Shown here: positions 1 to 10,515 of the stretch, in pieces
Layout of the letters: each line of letters begins with the position of its first letter
Numbering within the stretch: the stretch's first letter is position 1
Assembly (NCBI GenBank): GCA_024195585.1
Contig: SWBL01000503.1
Location: 1 to 26,694, forward strand
Source: Aureobasidium sp. EXF-3400
Taxonomy: Eukaryota; Ascomycota; Dothideomycetes; Dothideales; Saccotheciaceae
Length of the DNA: 26,694 nucleotides
Direction of reading: 5' to 3'
The notes under the pieces: generated by a model
The model's input: the letters and a program-made list of their open reading frames with translations, nothing else
What the model was told of the DNA's origin: nothing
Databases searched by the model: none
Program-made: the position numbers and the translations under genes

Positions 1-331
1 GCACTCTTCACCTCGTCCTCCGCCTCCGTGGTGGTGGTAAGAAGCGCAAGAAGAAGGTCTACACCACCCCCAAGAAGATCAAGCACAAGCGCAAGAAGAC
101 CAAGCTCGCCGTCCTCAAGTACTACAAGGTTGACGGTGACGGCAAGATTGAGCGCCTGCGTCGCGAGTGCCCCTCGGACACCGTAAGTTTTCTCTGCCAG
201 CAACTTTTTCTTCATCAACAACCAACTAATCCTTTTCTTAGTGCGGTGCCGGTATCTTCATGGCCGCCATGCACAACCGCCAGTACTGCGGTCGCTGCCA
301 CCTCACCTACGTCTTCGACGACCCCAAGTAA
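1..331 (+). CDS. ubi3: Ubiquitin-40S ribosomal protein S27a fusion (3' part)
   Basis: The window opens inside the last dozen residues of ubiquitin ([11 protein letters not shown]) and runs directly into the S27a (eS31) extension. The extension has a lysine/arginine-rich start ([14 protein letters not shown]) and a four-cysteine zinc-binding region (CPSDTCGAG...[10 protein letters not shown]), and it ends in DDPK. Coding parts are 1-182 and 242-331, with an intron at 183-241 (gtaagt...cttag) between the Thr and Cys codons of the first zinc knuckle. In this family the precursor is cleaved after the Gly-Gly to release one ubiquitin and the small-subunit ribosomal protein. The 5' end lies outside the window. 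Identity is near certain from the very conserved sequence. Confidence 0.97.
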
Positions 332-645
332 ACGTGTCGCCGAGGCAGGTGTTGATGACTTTTATTCCTCTCTGCTAGCTATCTAGTGTTTTGCAATAAA
401 GTCGTTGTCCCGATCACAATCTTTGCGTGCCTTCTTGCTCTGTTGTTCTGTGACCTGTTGTTCGTGATACTCTTTGTGATTTGCTGCATGTCTTGATATG
501 ATAGAAAAGCAACAATGGTATTTTTATATAGGCTACCTCTATAAACGCTCCCAGCCATCAATGCATGTCGTACGTATATACACTTTGTCTCGTTTCAAAC
601 AATGTTTTTCTCCGCTCTCGAACCCCAGCCTTTTCACCTCACTGC
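332..645. other. Convergent intergenic spacer
   Basis: This spacer lies between the stop of the S27a fusion gene and the stop of the convergent Zn2Cys6 gene. It should hold both 3' untranslated regions. The AATAAA at about 395-400 (tgcaataaagtc) is a plausible polyadenylation signal for the ribosomal gene. I see no gene in it. Confidence 0.6.
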
Positions 646-2935
646 TCAAGGAGTCGGTCCTTGACCCCACAAGATCGAGTTGAGAACGCTATACGGCGAA
701 TACTCTTCATCAACCAACGCACTCGTGTTGGAAGGAAACACACTCGAGTGATCCACACCAGCCATACCAGGACTCTCGGTGCTGTCCGCTACACTGCCAC
801 CCGATGGCGCCATGGCAATATCCTCGATGAACCTTGAAGGTCTCGATTCCTGGATGTTCAGTTTCTTGAGTGCGGTGATGGCTCTTTCCATGGGTGCTGC
901 CAGTTCTTGCGGGTCCAGAGCTGATTGCATGTCTGACATGAGAGCAACAAATCTGCCCAAGAGACGGCGCGCGCGCTCGTTGTGGGCGTGCTCGCCCATG
1001 ATGCCGAGGAGGAGTGCGGAACTCAGGCTGCGGTGCACGGCCGCCCAAGATTGTCTAGCGTAAGGTGTGATGTTTTGGAGACCGAGGAAGGCCTCTACGG
1101 TACTGACCAAGCTGTCAATACAGGTCTGCTTGAAGGCTTTCGAGAGCTCGTAGCTGGCTGTGCTTGGACTGATGGCTGGTCGACATAACTCGGAGACTAT
1201 ATATGACACATGTAGGTAGAGTGCCCAGTGCTCGAGTGACTCTTCCACCGACTTGCAGGTGCGTGAGTCGCGCAAGTAGTCGGCTGTGCCTGCCATGATG
1301 TCGTCGATCTCATTCCTGTGGTTCGTGATTCTGGCAAACAGCTCGCGTGAGCTCATGGTCTTTGTGCGGTCGCGTACAATCTCAAGGCCAACTCTGCAGA
1401 GTCTGTACATGGCAAGGTGGTAGGGCGGAATTTCGGTGTATGCGTTTGGCGCTGGCATACTTGAAGGATCGATGTATGCTGTTGTTGCGGCGCGATCATA
1501 CGTGATTGATAGAAGACTGTCTTGCCATACAATCGACCACCAAACCTTGGAACGAATCGCCTTGGTCTCAACGTCTGCGGCGGGCGGACAGCTGCGATGC
1601 AGACCTAGACTCATTGCCAGTCTCAGTGTGAGGCCCATGAGCGACCACGAAGTGCCCGCATTCATGTTGTTAGAGATGACCTAGATAGATATTAGATACT
1701 AGCATCGTGCACGTGAGCAAAATGACCTACGTTTCCAAGAATCAATAACGTCTGAATACTCTCTAATGTCACATGTGATAAGAAGTTGGTAAAGCGCAGA
1801 CACTCAAAACTACAACACACTGCTTGCCGTTAGTATTCTAGTCTCGTCGGTTCACAGCTTTGATTCACGTACTGTAGACTTGAGATGTCAATTCACGTTC
1901 TTTTCGGGGCAGACCAGAGCATTGGCAACCACTCGCCAGGACAGCGAACAGCAGTCCAACCCACTCGAGGTTCTTGTCGTATATCGCTTGCTCAGAAACT
2001 CCAGGAAGAGGACTGTCGGCAGGCAAAGATCCGGCCACACCCATCTGTTCGTTCCTCTTCTGTAGGAAGCGCGTCAAATCCATCTCGAAAGTTGCGATGT
2101 CTGCAACACCAGGGAAAATGATGTTTCCCAGATTTTGGTAATACCGGAAGAAGGATAAGCATTGACTGTCCGTAGGTATCGTCTTGGCCAGTTCTTGAGC
2201 GCGTGCAAGAGAGCCATGGGCCAGTCCCCAAAGGTCCACAAATGGATACGTCGCTGTCTCGTTGTCTAGACCGAACATGGGAAGAATGGATCTGCCGAGA
2301 ATTTCTTGGACCGAGGGCTGTTCACGGTCGCCTTGACCCAAAGCCATAACAAGCGCGGGTACTGAGGAGCCTCCAAGATGCACAGTTTGACCAGTCAGAT
2401 CGTTTCGGGCATGAAGTCCATGAACAGTGGTATGACGAGTAAATTGGTTGTTGATCCATGGCTGGGCGCCGTCGGCCTTCTGCGTTGTACTTGATGGTGA
2501 AGAACGTCCAGAAGTGTGCTGAGTTGGTCTGTTCGAGCTTCTCATCTCCCGGCGCAAGTCTTCTAGCGCAGACTCGACATTGTCAAGTTTTCGACACAGA
2601 TGATCAAAGTCGGATCGCGATAGCGTGACCGTGTTAGCGTTCAGCGCAGGAACCCCGCTGCTGGCACCCGCAGCAGGAAGCGCAAGCGATGCCGAAGATG
2701 AGGTAGAATTGTTCTGTTTCTTATTAGGTGGATGGTAGTCGCATAGTTCGGGGTGCTCGCGCTCGACGCAGGTGCGGCATGGCCTGGCAAGATCACAGCG
2801 AACTTTTCGTTGTCGACACGGATAACACGCCTTGTGCTCACGCGCTTTTCGTTTGCGCCGCAGAAAGTCGTCCACCTCGGCCTTGGCAGGCACTTCTGCT
2901 GGCATCGGAGTCATGTTTGGCGTGCCACTCTCCAT
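646..2935 (-). CDS. Zn(II)2Cys6 fungal transcription factor
   Basis: This is a nuclear DNA-binding regulator of about 728 aa in three exons: 2935-1873, 1819-1731 and 1680-646. Introns are 1872-1820 (gtacgt...gcag) and 1730-1681 (gtaggt...ctag). The zinc cluster is at residues 37-65 with spacing C-X2-C-X6-C-X5-C-X2-C-X8-C, preceded by a basic run (RRKRKAREHK). A likely coiled-coil dimerisation segment follows (DHLCRKLDNVESALEDLRRE). The rest matches the fungal-specific transcription factor domain (PF04082 type). Joining the exons restores its typical core, ending FLSHVTLESIQTLLILGN then VISNNMNAGTSWSLMGLTLR. The frame is open up to Met at 3106, but I prefer 2935 because the stretch between reads like a leader with splice signals. 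Target genes cannot be told from the sequence. It lies downstream of frq on the same strand. Confidence 0.88.
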
Positions 2936-3519
2936 TGCTGCGCAATCACCCTGCTTTCTGGCCAATTGTTCTGCGTGTGCAAGATGAGAAACATGGAAGA
3001 TGGTTTTTGGTGGCGGGCTTACCGGGTTAAACAGCCTTCCGGGCAGCCTTCCGGTGCTGTCAGAGCCCGATGTGTGAAACCCAACAATCTCAGCCAGTAC
3101 CAGCACGAGTCAAGCTCACCGAGGGCTGCGTTATGAAATATTCCTGAAACCTGATAAGGACTCGACGACTGAGGCCTCCAGTTGTTGATGGAATCCGTGG
3201 ACTGATTGTGCAAATGACTTCCCTTTGCTTGCGGCCGAGGGACCTAGGTTGCAAAAGGCTTGGCAAGATTGGAATGTGTCAAACGGAAGCTAGAACGCCG
3301 TGTTCGAGCATGTCACCCTGAGTCGCCTTGGGAGAGCACCAGCACCAAACGATGAATACGAGGTCAAAAAATAGTCATTCAAAAATCCTATGCTACATAG
3401 GGGGGTATCTTGTAAAACCAAATGTCCTAAATGAAATCAAACCAAACCAAACCAAACCAAGACTCCTGTACAGTATGCAAATGCAACAATATAATCATGG
3501 CCCGCAAGAGCATGTGTCA
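2936..3519. other. Leader of the Zn2Cys6 gene and frq 3' flank
   Basis: The interval lies between the chosen start of the Zn2Cys6 gene and the frq stop, and should contain its promoter, its leader and the frq 3' UTR. On the minus strand a possible 52-base intron (gtaagc at 3025 down to cacgcag) sits in the leader. Its length is not a multiple of three, so it fits an untranslated leader better than coding sequence. A short AAACC tandem repeat is present. I see no separate gene. Confidence 0.45.
3439..3458. repeat. (AAACC)4 tandem repeat
   Basis: Four perfect copies of the five-base unit AAACC lie in the presumed frq 3' flank, about 60 bases beyond the stop codon. It is a short simple repeat with no inferred function. 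Confidence 0.9.
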
Positions 3520-6432
3520 TCAAGGCGACTTGCCATTGACGATCATTGAACCATTGGTGTCTGTCTTGTTGAACGACGCCACGGACGTGATGGTAGATGC
3601 GTGACGCATAGCATGCTCCGCGCGTGCGTTCTCATAGTCTTTTCTGCTAATCCCGGCAGCCGGGCTGGCAAAGCCACTGCCACCTCCTGCTGTAGCGGCA
3701 GAGCTACCAGCAGGAATCTCTTCTGCCAGTCTCTCGGCCATGTGAGCGTCGTACTCGCGCTCGCGTGCCTGAATTGACTGAGGATCAAGCTTGCGAGCAG
3801 TTGCGAGCAGATCGAGAGAGCCATCGGATGCGGCATCGTCGTCTTTGTCTCCTGCTTCACCGTCCTCATCATCACTCTCGTCACTGCTCATGTAGGCCAT
3901 GTCGATAGTTTGTGGTGCGGTGGCTGGGACGTCATGAACACGGTCAAGATCGGGGATCATTGAGTGGTAATCTTCGAACTCAGACTCATCGTCATCATAC
4001 TCATCAATGTCCATAAAGCATGAGGCAGGTGGAAGCTCGGAAGGAGGCAACTCCTGGTGGAAAGTGGCAACGACCTCTTCAGTGAAAACTGCTGGCTGCT
4101 GCTTGGTCTCCTTGAGAAGTCCTGCAACTTGAGGAGGATACAGCTTTGACTGCACAGATGGTGCTCCTCCAGCAGTAGGGTTGCGCTTACGCTCCGTCTT
4201 GACATTGACGGAGAAGTTGTCAGAAGGATAAATGCCACCAATTCCCGAGACCTCTAGCTCAACCGGGCTTCTTGCTGGTCCAGAAGCTCCAGTCGCGTCA
4301 GAAAGGGGAGAGGTACTGGGAAAGTTGAGTTCGAGAGCTTCGGGAATGGGGTTGTCGTCCAAACTCATGGCCTCGGGGAGATCCTTAGCCTCGTCAAGAG
4401 GACCACGAGACTCCATGATGCCTTGTTGAGTTGCTTCAGAAGATCTTGGGATACCGAGTGCGTGCTCGGTCGTCGTGTGGTATAGAATGGGGTTGTACAT
4501 CATAGCGGCTTCTGTCTTTGGCTCGCCACTGAGATCAGTACAGAATTTGGCGTTGTTGTAGAAAATGATGGGACCATTGTCGGTCTTCTTTTTCTGTCTC
4601 AAGGAAACAGTGCGGATACCGGAGCTAGTCATAGCGGAGGAGTCGCCGCCTGGGGGTGGAGCCAAGAACTGAGACTCGGTCTCGTCTTCCTCGGAGGAGA
4701 GATCGCTGTCATCTTCGCTAGTGCGGTGGAAGAAGAGGGGAGTGTAACTAAGTTTGCTGTCTTGCTGCTCCAAAAGTCTACGTTTCGAAGATCTCACACC
4801 GTCTTTGTGATGAGAAGATTTCGAGCGTTTCTGAGGACTTGGGCCATTGGGCGAGTTGCCATAAGTGGAGGGCGAGCTTCCATCAGTATCGCTGGCCGAT
4901 TTTGTGATGTTTCTGCCACCTTTCCAGCGTACCTTACGACCGTCTTCAGAGAGCTCGAACTTTGTGCTGAAGTCAAGCAGAGCCTTCTTGGCGAATTCAG
5001 GAGTGACGTTAAGGGTATGAAGCTGAGCCATATTGAAAAGGAAATTCAAGTAAATCCAGCCATGGCCTTCTTCATGAGCTTTCATCGTACTAGGCTCAGG
5101 TGGTGAGAAACCAAGATGGCGGATGTAATGGAAGTTATCGTGGGGGTTCTGAGCACGATGAGGGTCGAGATCCAAAGGCCTTGTAGGTCGCTGCTGAGGC
5201 GAAAGACCAGCAAAATCTTTTTCGGCGATGTTGTGGTTGGAGTCGGCCCCTTGAACGAGCTCAGGTCCGCTGGCTCCTTCGGCACTTCGGTCCTCGTCGT
5301 CCTTCATGATAGGAGCTTCTCTAGTACCCTCAGTCTTTGCAATCTGGCCTGTGGCTTCCAAAGCACTCCTGTCGGCCTTGGCGGCCATTTGAGAAACCTC
5401 CTGTTGCTGCATCGGGTGGTGGTGATCACCTATGCCTGCACCAGTTCCAGCAAAGATTTGCTCCAGACGCCGGACGACGAGCTTTTTCTTTGAATATTCG
5501 GTCATGACCGCAGGATGTTGCGGCAATAGACCTTCAGGTATGTCGTGGAGGTAGGTCTGAATGTTGCTGGTGCGAGCCTTGGTAGAACGACGGTAAGGAT
5601 GTCTACTTTGCTGGCCGCTGTTAGAGTTAGAGGTGCCAGAGGCGGAAGCAGAAGCTGAGTTGGAGACATAAGCAGAGTCGGCGAAGTTGGATGACGACGA
5701 GGCCGTCTTGTGAGTCTTGAGACTAGGAACGACGCGCTCGTAGAGGTTGCTGGTTTGGGAAGTAGGACCAGCATTTGTCTGACCAGCGGCGCTGACGGCG
5801 AAGTTGCGTAGAATATCTTCCAATTCACGTCTCTTAGCCGACGACAGGCCATGTACGCGAACCTCGAACAGCTTCTCATCCTTGAGATGTGCGTCGTGCA
5901 GCTTCTCGTACTTCTTTAGACGTCTCTTGAGCTTTTTGTTCTGAACGGTAAGGTCATCAATGACAGCGCGGAAATCCGAGCTACCACTATCCTCGGTATC
6001 GTTCTTGCGCATCAGAGCATGCATTGGGATGTGTGAATCGAGCATTGCGCCCGGACCTCGATAATTCGGAGTTTCTTCCGAGGATGAGTGTTGAAGGAAG
6101 AAGGGGGGGTCATCTGGCAGAAAGGGTCAGCCAACGACCAGGAGCGACTGGCAGAGGCGAATCCAAGACTTACTGTCGATGAGGGAGTTGTTCTTGCCGT
6201 CGGCATTGTTGTTGGCGCCGTCGAACCACTTGTCGGCATTACTGCTCTCACCAGAATCGGCCTTGCTCACATTAGGCTTGTTACTTGACGGCGAGCCGCT
6301 GGAGGCTTCGGTCTGTGTGCTTTTGCTGTTCTTGGAGTCGGGTGAAGGGCCTTGGTGGTGCCTGAGAGAGACGGATCGCTGAGCAGGTGGCCTCCGGGGA
6401 TGAGGAGGGCGCAGGTAGGCTTCAGAAGCCAT
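3520..6432 (-). CDS. frq: Frequency (FRQ) circadian clock protein
   Basis: FRQ is the negative element of the fungal circadian oscillator. It scaffolds casein kinase 1 and an RNA helicase (FRH) and represses the White Collar complex that activates frq. Exons are 6432-6174 and 6113-3520, giving 950 aa (Neurospora FRQ is about 989). The 60-base intron (gtaagt...ctgccag) joins LID to NDPPFFL, a conserved FRQ block. Visible regions are: the N-terminal SVSLRHHQ motif; a coiled coil at about 133-159 (DFRAVIDDLTVQNKKLKRRL); the block NIQTYLHDIPEGLLP at about 270; the region at about 440-476 where FRQ proteins bind CK1 (LSEDGRKVRWKGG); basic nuclear-localisation runs at about 514-532; TPLFFHRTSEDDSDLSSEEDE at about 544-564; YNNAKFCTDLSG; SGIGGIYPSDNF at about 709-720; and acidic, PEST-like C-terminal segments. 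Many Ser/Thr/Pro sites fit progressive phosphorylation. The identification is firm. Confidence 0.96.
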
Positions 6433-7792
6433 GGAGGCGAATGTTTTGGAGAGCGTCGATGCGATTATGTGTAGTGATCAGATACCAGTACAGGTGGCAA
6501 GATGTCTATAGTCCAGGAGGGATTAGTGTGCTGGGCGGAACAGGCATATAGTTGGATAAAGCTATGTGTTTGTTCGTGGGAAGGAGCGGACAGGTGTAAT
6601 AGGTTAGGAAATGGCGTAGGGGCAAGAGGTCTGAACGGCAGATCAGAGCATCGAAACACCTACTTGTGATCAAGCAAGATGGCAGCGCGCAATCACAGAT
6701 TCCGAACAAGCAGATCGCCTTGGGCATCGCAGGTCGCGAGACGTATCGAGCGTCGATTCACGTGGTGGGGGATCAGAGGCCGCAACTGCCCTTGATTGAC
6801 TCTGCAGGGAAGCGAGACACAATTTTGCGGCCATCGTTCTTGTTGCTCCCAAATCGCCTTTCTTGGACGTGCTCTGTGCGGCCTACACGCTTCGATCCTC
6901 AGATCCTCCTGTGAAGCCCTGAGGATCGGGCTGTCTCGATTGGAGGCTTCGTCACGCCGAGAATTGCTTATGTCACCGAGACCCTGCCAAACCACACAAA
7001 CGCTCCTTAAGTTCTAGACCGCCGGCTTCAAAACCCCGTTGCTGCTTTCTCTCCTGCGCCGTTCTCGTCTATATCCTTCCGCCTTCCAGACTCTTCGGAA
7101 CCACAACTTCTCTGCAGCTCTATCGGTATGCTGGAGTAATTTGTAAGAAAGAGTTGCGCAAAACACTGTTGCCATGCTGTTCTTTTTGACTGTTCTGCGA
7201 ATCAACAGTTCGCCTTTCGCCTTTGCTCCCTGTTCGACCAACCAAGCCACCATCGGCGATGAAGTCGTTTGTACGCGCCTAGATTTCCGACTACCTGTCC
7301 CCCCATCATTCATCACGTCGGTCGATTTGCATCCGGACGTCTGATGGCTGCATCGAATCTCGATTGAAGGGCTAGGCGCTATGCCGTCTGGTCTTCTGCC
7401 ATATTGTAGTCTCACCCGCTTAACTCTAGCATCGGTAGTCTGCCGTGTATAAGCAATCAGCTGTTTGTTTAGGGCTTGGGCTTATGATTTCGCCCTTGCA
7501 GAACAACTGCTCCGGTGCATGATCGCCCAATCCTCGTACAATAATAGGTGCTTGGTGTTGGTTCAGCCGCTCTCAGTATACGTTTCACCAGTATGCAATA
7601 CATCTGAGACGACACATACTACCATTCTATGTGTGAGCATGAATCTCGATTCACTGAATTACTGGTGGACTGATCCAAGAAGGTCTTTGCTGTGGCGACC
7701 AGATTTAAGACTGACCATGTATGAGCCTACTGTACGAGTATGAGGGCTGTCAGCTTAAGTTCGGAAAGCGCTCCGAGACTAGCTGTGATTTG

Positions 7793-8353
7793 TCGATCTT
7801 CAAATTCCAGCAGAGGATTTTTCACCTCTCACCATCGTCTTGCGCGCTGCTGTGGATTCTGTCCCGAAACGCAGGAGCTATTGATTTTATTTACTCTTGC
7901 TTACACGCCAGTGCTAGCGTGCACGAGAAGAGCTGTCGAGTTGCAGTCTCGCAGTCCGATAATCGATCTCTGGAGTCTAGAGCCGCATCAGATAAGTTAT
8001 TGCTTCGATCTATCGAGCAAAGCCGAGACTCGAGAGCGAGGTGGTTTTCGATTGATGGTAATCTCGACGAGCTATCGCAAGCTTTATCAATGATTACTAT
8101 AATGGTGGTGGTTTAGAGTATTATTATGGCATTCGGCCATCTTCGCATCGTGAGATCTACTATCTAATACAGTTGGCAGCTTCTTCGAACCTTTACTCGA
8201 GTTTTCGATCCTGACTGCAATGTGTCTGCAGACTCTGCACCATACATTGCGATCCTCAAGTCGCATAGCCATCCCACAAACAACGCGGAGTGGCCGCACA
8301 AATCTCAAGCCCCAACCACAAAACACGGTCTAGTTCTTGTCAGATCGGTCGAT
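7793..8353 (-). promoter_or_regulatory. Candidate White Collar complex (clock/light) elements of frq
   Basis: TCGATC (GATCGA on the other strand) occurs at 7793-7798, 7963-7968, 8005-8010 and 8205-8210. Two copies sit in paired form: CCGATAATCGATC at 7956-7968 and TCGATCTATCGA at 8005-8016. A further pair, GATCGGTCGAT, is at 8343-8353. In Neurospora, the GATA-type White Collar complex binds paired GATC/CGAT-like sites in the frq Clock box and light-response elements, with GATCGA the reported core. The cluster lies 1.4-1.9 kb upstream of the frq start. Four GATCGA hexamers in about 420 bases is far above the roughly 0.2 expected by chance. The regulatory role is inference. Confidence 0.4.
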
Positions 8354-8513
8354 TGCTGCTCGGATGCGGCACCCCAAGCAAGACTCACTGCGGCTCAAAG
8401 CAAACTCTGGGTGCCGGCGTTAACGGATCGTTTTTGACAGGCTCGCCATTCGAGAGCTTTTCCAGTTGTGTTCATGTGGCTTGAGGCAGTGCGGACGCAT
8501 CACCGCCTTTCCG

Positions 8514-9383
8514 ATGGTCGTCGTCGATGGGGATTTCGGTGTGCTCTACCATGCCAGGTCCCCTCCACACATCGTACAGTCGGGCTGTTTCGCGCTTGCG
8601 CACCCTGCGATCGTGCGTCCTGGCGACTACCGGACGATGTCGCTGACGCCCGTTCCTTTCCAAGTTCAAAGCAGCCCGTGTTATGGTATTCCCATTTTCG
8701 ATGTCGTCGGCGTCGTCGTCGTTTCCGCTCGGAGTTGCTCCCGGGACGACAACCCCAACATTCTTGCACGAATCGGCGATGAGATGAGAATTGGTTATTT
8801 CTATTTCTTTTTCTTTTCTATTTTCTGTGCCTCTTCGTCATCTCACGTCATGGTACAAACGTCGCAATCACCACTTTTGCTGAATCAAGCCTCAAGGCTG
8901 CAGACTACAGTCGTGGGAGCGTCTTTCAGCTATCTCTCGGACAACCACAATCGTCTGATTGTACTTGAAATCAACGATTTGATGGTTCCCCACTCACACC
9001 AGAAACACGATGAGTGCGCGCCAGGAAAGCCTGAAGGCTACAGGATCATACTACTGCCGATTAGGCGACTGCGACTCGATGCTCAGAGCGCATTCTACCC
9101 TGTTTCCTCTCCAGGCCAGGTCTACGTGCTGAGGGGAGTCCACTCCGGACAAGGACAATCGACAAACCAGTCGATCAAACACCGTCAAGGATTGTCGACG
9201 ATCTTTCGATGCGATCTTGGACAGTCAGGAACGTCATTGTTCATGGCAGTCTTAAGAACGCCGGACTCAGCTCCATACTGTAACAACAAGAAAAGCAGAC
9301 GCTCACCCGTTGTAGAAAGTCAAGACTCGGAGCATCGAGCGGAACACACAGGGGATGATGGTGATGGCATCGAACGAGGGTGA
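8514..9383 (+). CDS. Doubtful 289-codon open frame antisense-side of frq promoter
   Basis: An uninterrupted frame runs from ATG 8514 to the stop at 9383, and is open in frame from 8466. I recognise no family. The product would be Ser/Arg/Val rich with one hydrophobic run (GYFYFFFFSIFCASSSS at about residue 90) that comes from a pyrimidine-rich tract. Codon use lacks the clear C-ending bias seen in the real genes nearby, and the position within the presumed frq regulatory region argues against a protein gene. It could be chance, an exon of an unannotated gene or part of a non-coding transcript. I list it only because an open frame of this length is unlikely by chance. Confidence 0.15.
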   Translation: MVVVDGDFGVLYHARSPPHIVQSGCFALAHPAIVRPGDYRTMSLTPVPFQVQSSPCYGIPIFDVVGVVVVSARSCSRDDNPNILARIGDEMRIGYFYFFFFSIFCASSSSHVMVQTSQSPLLLNQASRLQTTVVGASFSYLSDNHNRLIVLEINDLMVPHSHQKHDECAPGKPEGYRIILLPIRRLRLDAQSAFYPVSSPGQVYVLRGVHSGQGQSTNQSIKHRQGLSTIFRCDLGQSGTSLFMAVLRTPDSAPYCNNKKSRRSPVVESQDSEHRAEHTGDDGDGIERG

Positions 9384-10029
9384 TCGCAATCGCAAGATTC
9401 GCAACACTTTTCCTCTCCGTCATGCATGACCAAAGCTCTGGCCTTGGGCACGCCCGCTCGAGGCTTGAACGCAGATGCAAAAGCCAGGGTGCAACACAAG
9501 CCCCCGTTGTGAGAATCCCAAACGTTTTTGTTCGGTTCCTTCACGAAGAAGCCACTTCAGCTCCCTCTCTGTCTCTCTTGCCGACGACGAAATCGGAGAT
9601 TTGATAGGACAAGGGGTTTGTTATAGGCCTTTTGTTGTGATATAAGGTATGTGCAGACGAACACGAGGTCTTCATAAGAGGCCTGTGTTATTGTTCTCGT
9701 TGTCGTGCTCGCGTATTTTGGTCTTGCTATTCTTGGGGAGGTAAGTACAGGGTCACAACCGCAACATGGTTCTTCGAGTTGATATCGACGATAAGATGCC
9801 TCCGTTGCCTTGTATATCGTTTTGGAATGGTAAGAGGAGGTTCTATAGGTATGTGTGATTGAATGAAGTGAGTATGTGGCGGTTACTATGTGTCCACTGT
9901 AACAATTGCAATTTTATAGGTCAATCTGAAATATCATTCCCGAAACACATCATCTCAGCACAATTCGATATCCATGAAGAATCCGATCCTAGATAACCAG
10001 TCTCATTATCATTCTCCGATTGCTGAGTT

Positions 10030-10515
10030 ACTACGAGAGCACCTGGCTTGTACCCTGCTTGAAGAGCGGCGAGTGCAATACTTGATCTGGCTCTCTACTA
10101 AAGGTCAAGGCCTCTTTGCATTTTACTCCTACTACCATTAGTACAGCTCTATTGAAAAGCCATGATTGCTCGCTCAGAGGCTTAGTAAAAATGTCCCGTC
10201 CAGCAACATATGTAAATGCTGCCTTGTCCCAGTCAACTGCTTGTATGGTTAGATGGTACTTGATTCTACTTGCTTCTACGGTGCTTTAACCAAGGGTGAC
10301 TCCGTGGTCTCTTGCTAAGCATAATGAACGCCTGATTATCTGCTCTGATCGGAAGCAGTCCCTTCGTTCCGTCTGTGTGGCCAAGTCTTCTAAGTAATCT
10401 TCCTCCAAGGGTGTCTCAAGACATAACCACCTGTTACTTTGCTCGTTCAGACATCGTCTGCGAAGCTGGAGTCGGTATAGCTAGCGATTTCCTCTGAGCC
10501 TTGGTACAGCAGTCC
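10030..10515 (-). mobile_element. Degenerate Ty1/copia retrotransposon fragment (RNase H end of pol)
   Basis: Reading the minus strand gives recognisable but broken copia polyprotein. First is GLLYQGSEEIASYTDSSFADD (RNase H first Asp block, about 10515-10450) followed by a stop. Next comes LLPIRADNQAFIMLSKRP (the DNQ.A..L block, about 10350-10290) with HPWLKHR. After a frameshift, a frame reads FTYVAGRDIFTKPLSEQSW (the C-terminal TKPL block, about 10215-10160). Several stops and frameshifts separate the blocks, and no LTRs, integrase or gag are visible. This is a dead relic. It sits between the frq regulatory region and the 3' end of the histone chaperone gene. Confidence 0.75.

Larger units (their letters stand above)
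6433..10029. other. Long frq upstream/leader region
   Basis: This is about 3.6 kb with no recognisable conserved gene, upstream of frq. By analogy with Neurospora, where frq has a long promoter and a long 5' leader, it probably holds the frq promoter, light/clock elements and an untranslated leader. Upstream AUGs on the frq strand at 6727 (73 codons), 6651 (ATG CTC TGA) and 6547 (13 codons) would be uORFs if transcribed. A 289-codon open frame lies on the opposite strand at 8514-9383. The transcription start is not visible from the sequence. Confidence 0.55.

Noticed and set aside
7014..8116. Frames of 90-133 codons on both strands in the frq upstream region
   Set aside because: None has a domain, consistent codon use or convincing start; they fit leader or promoter sequence.
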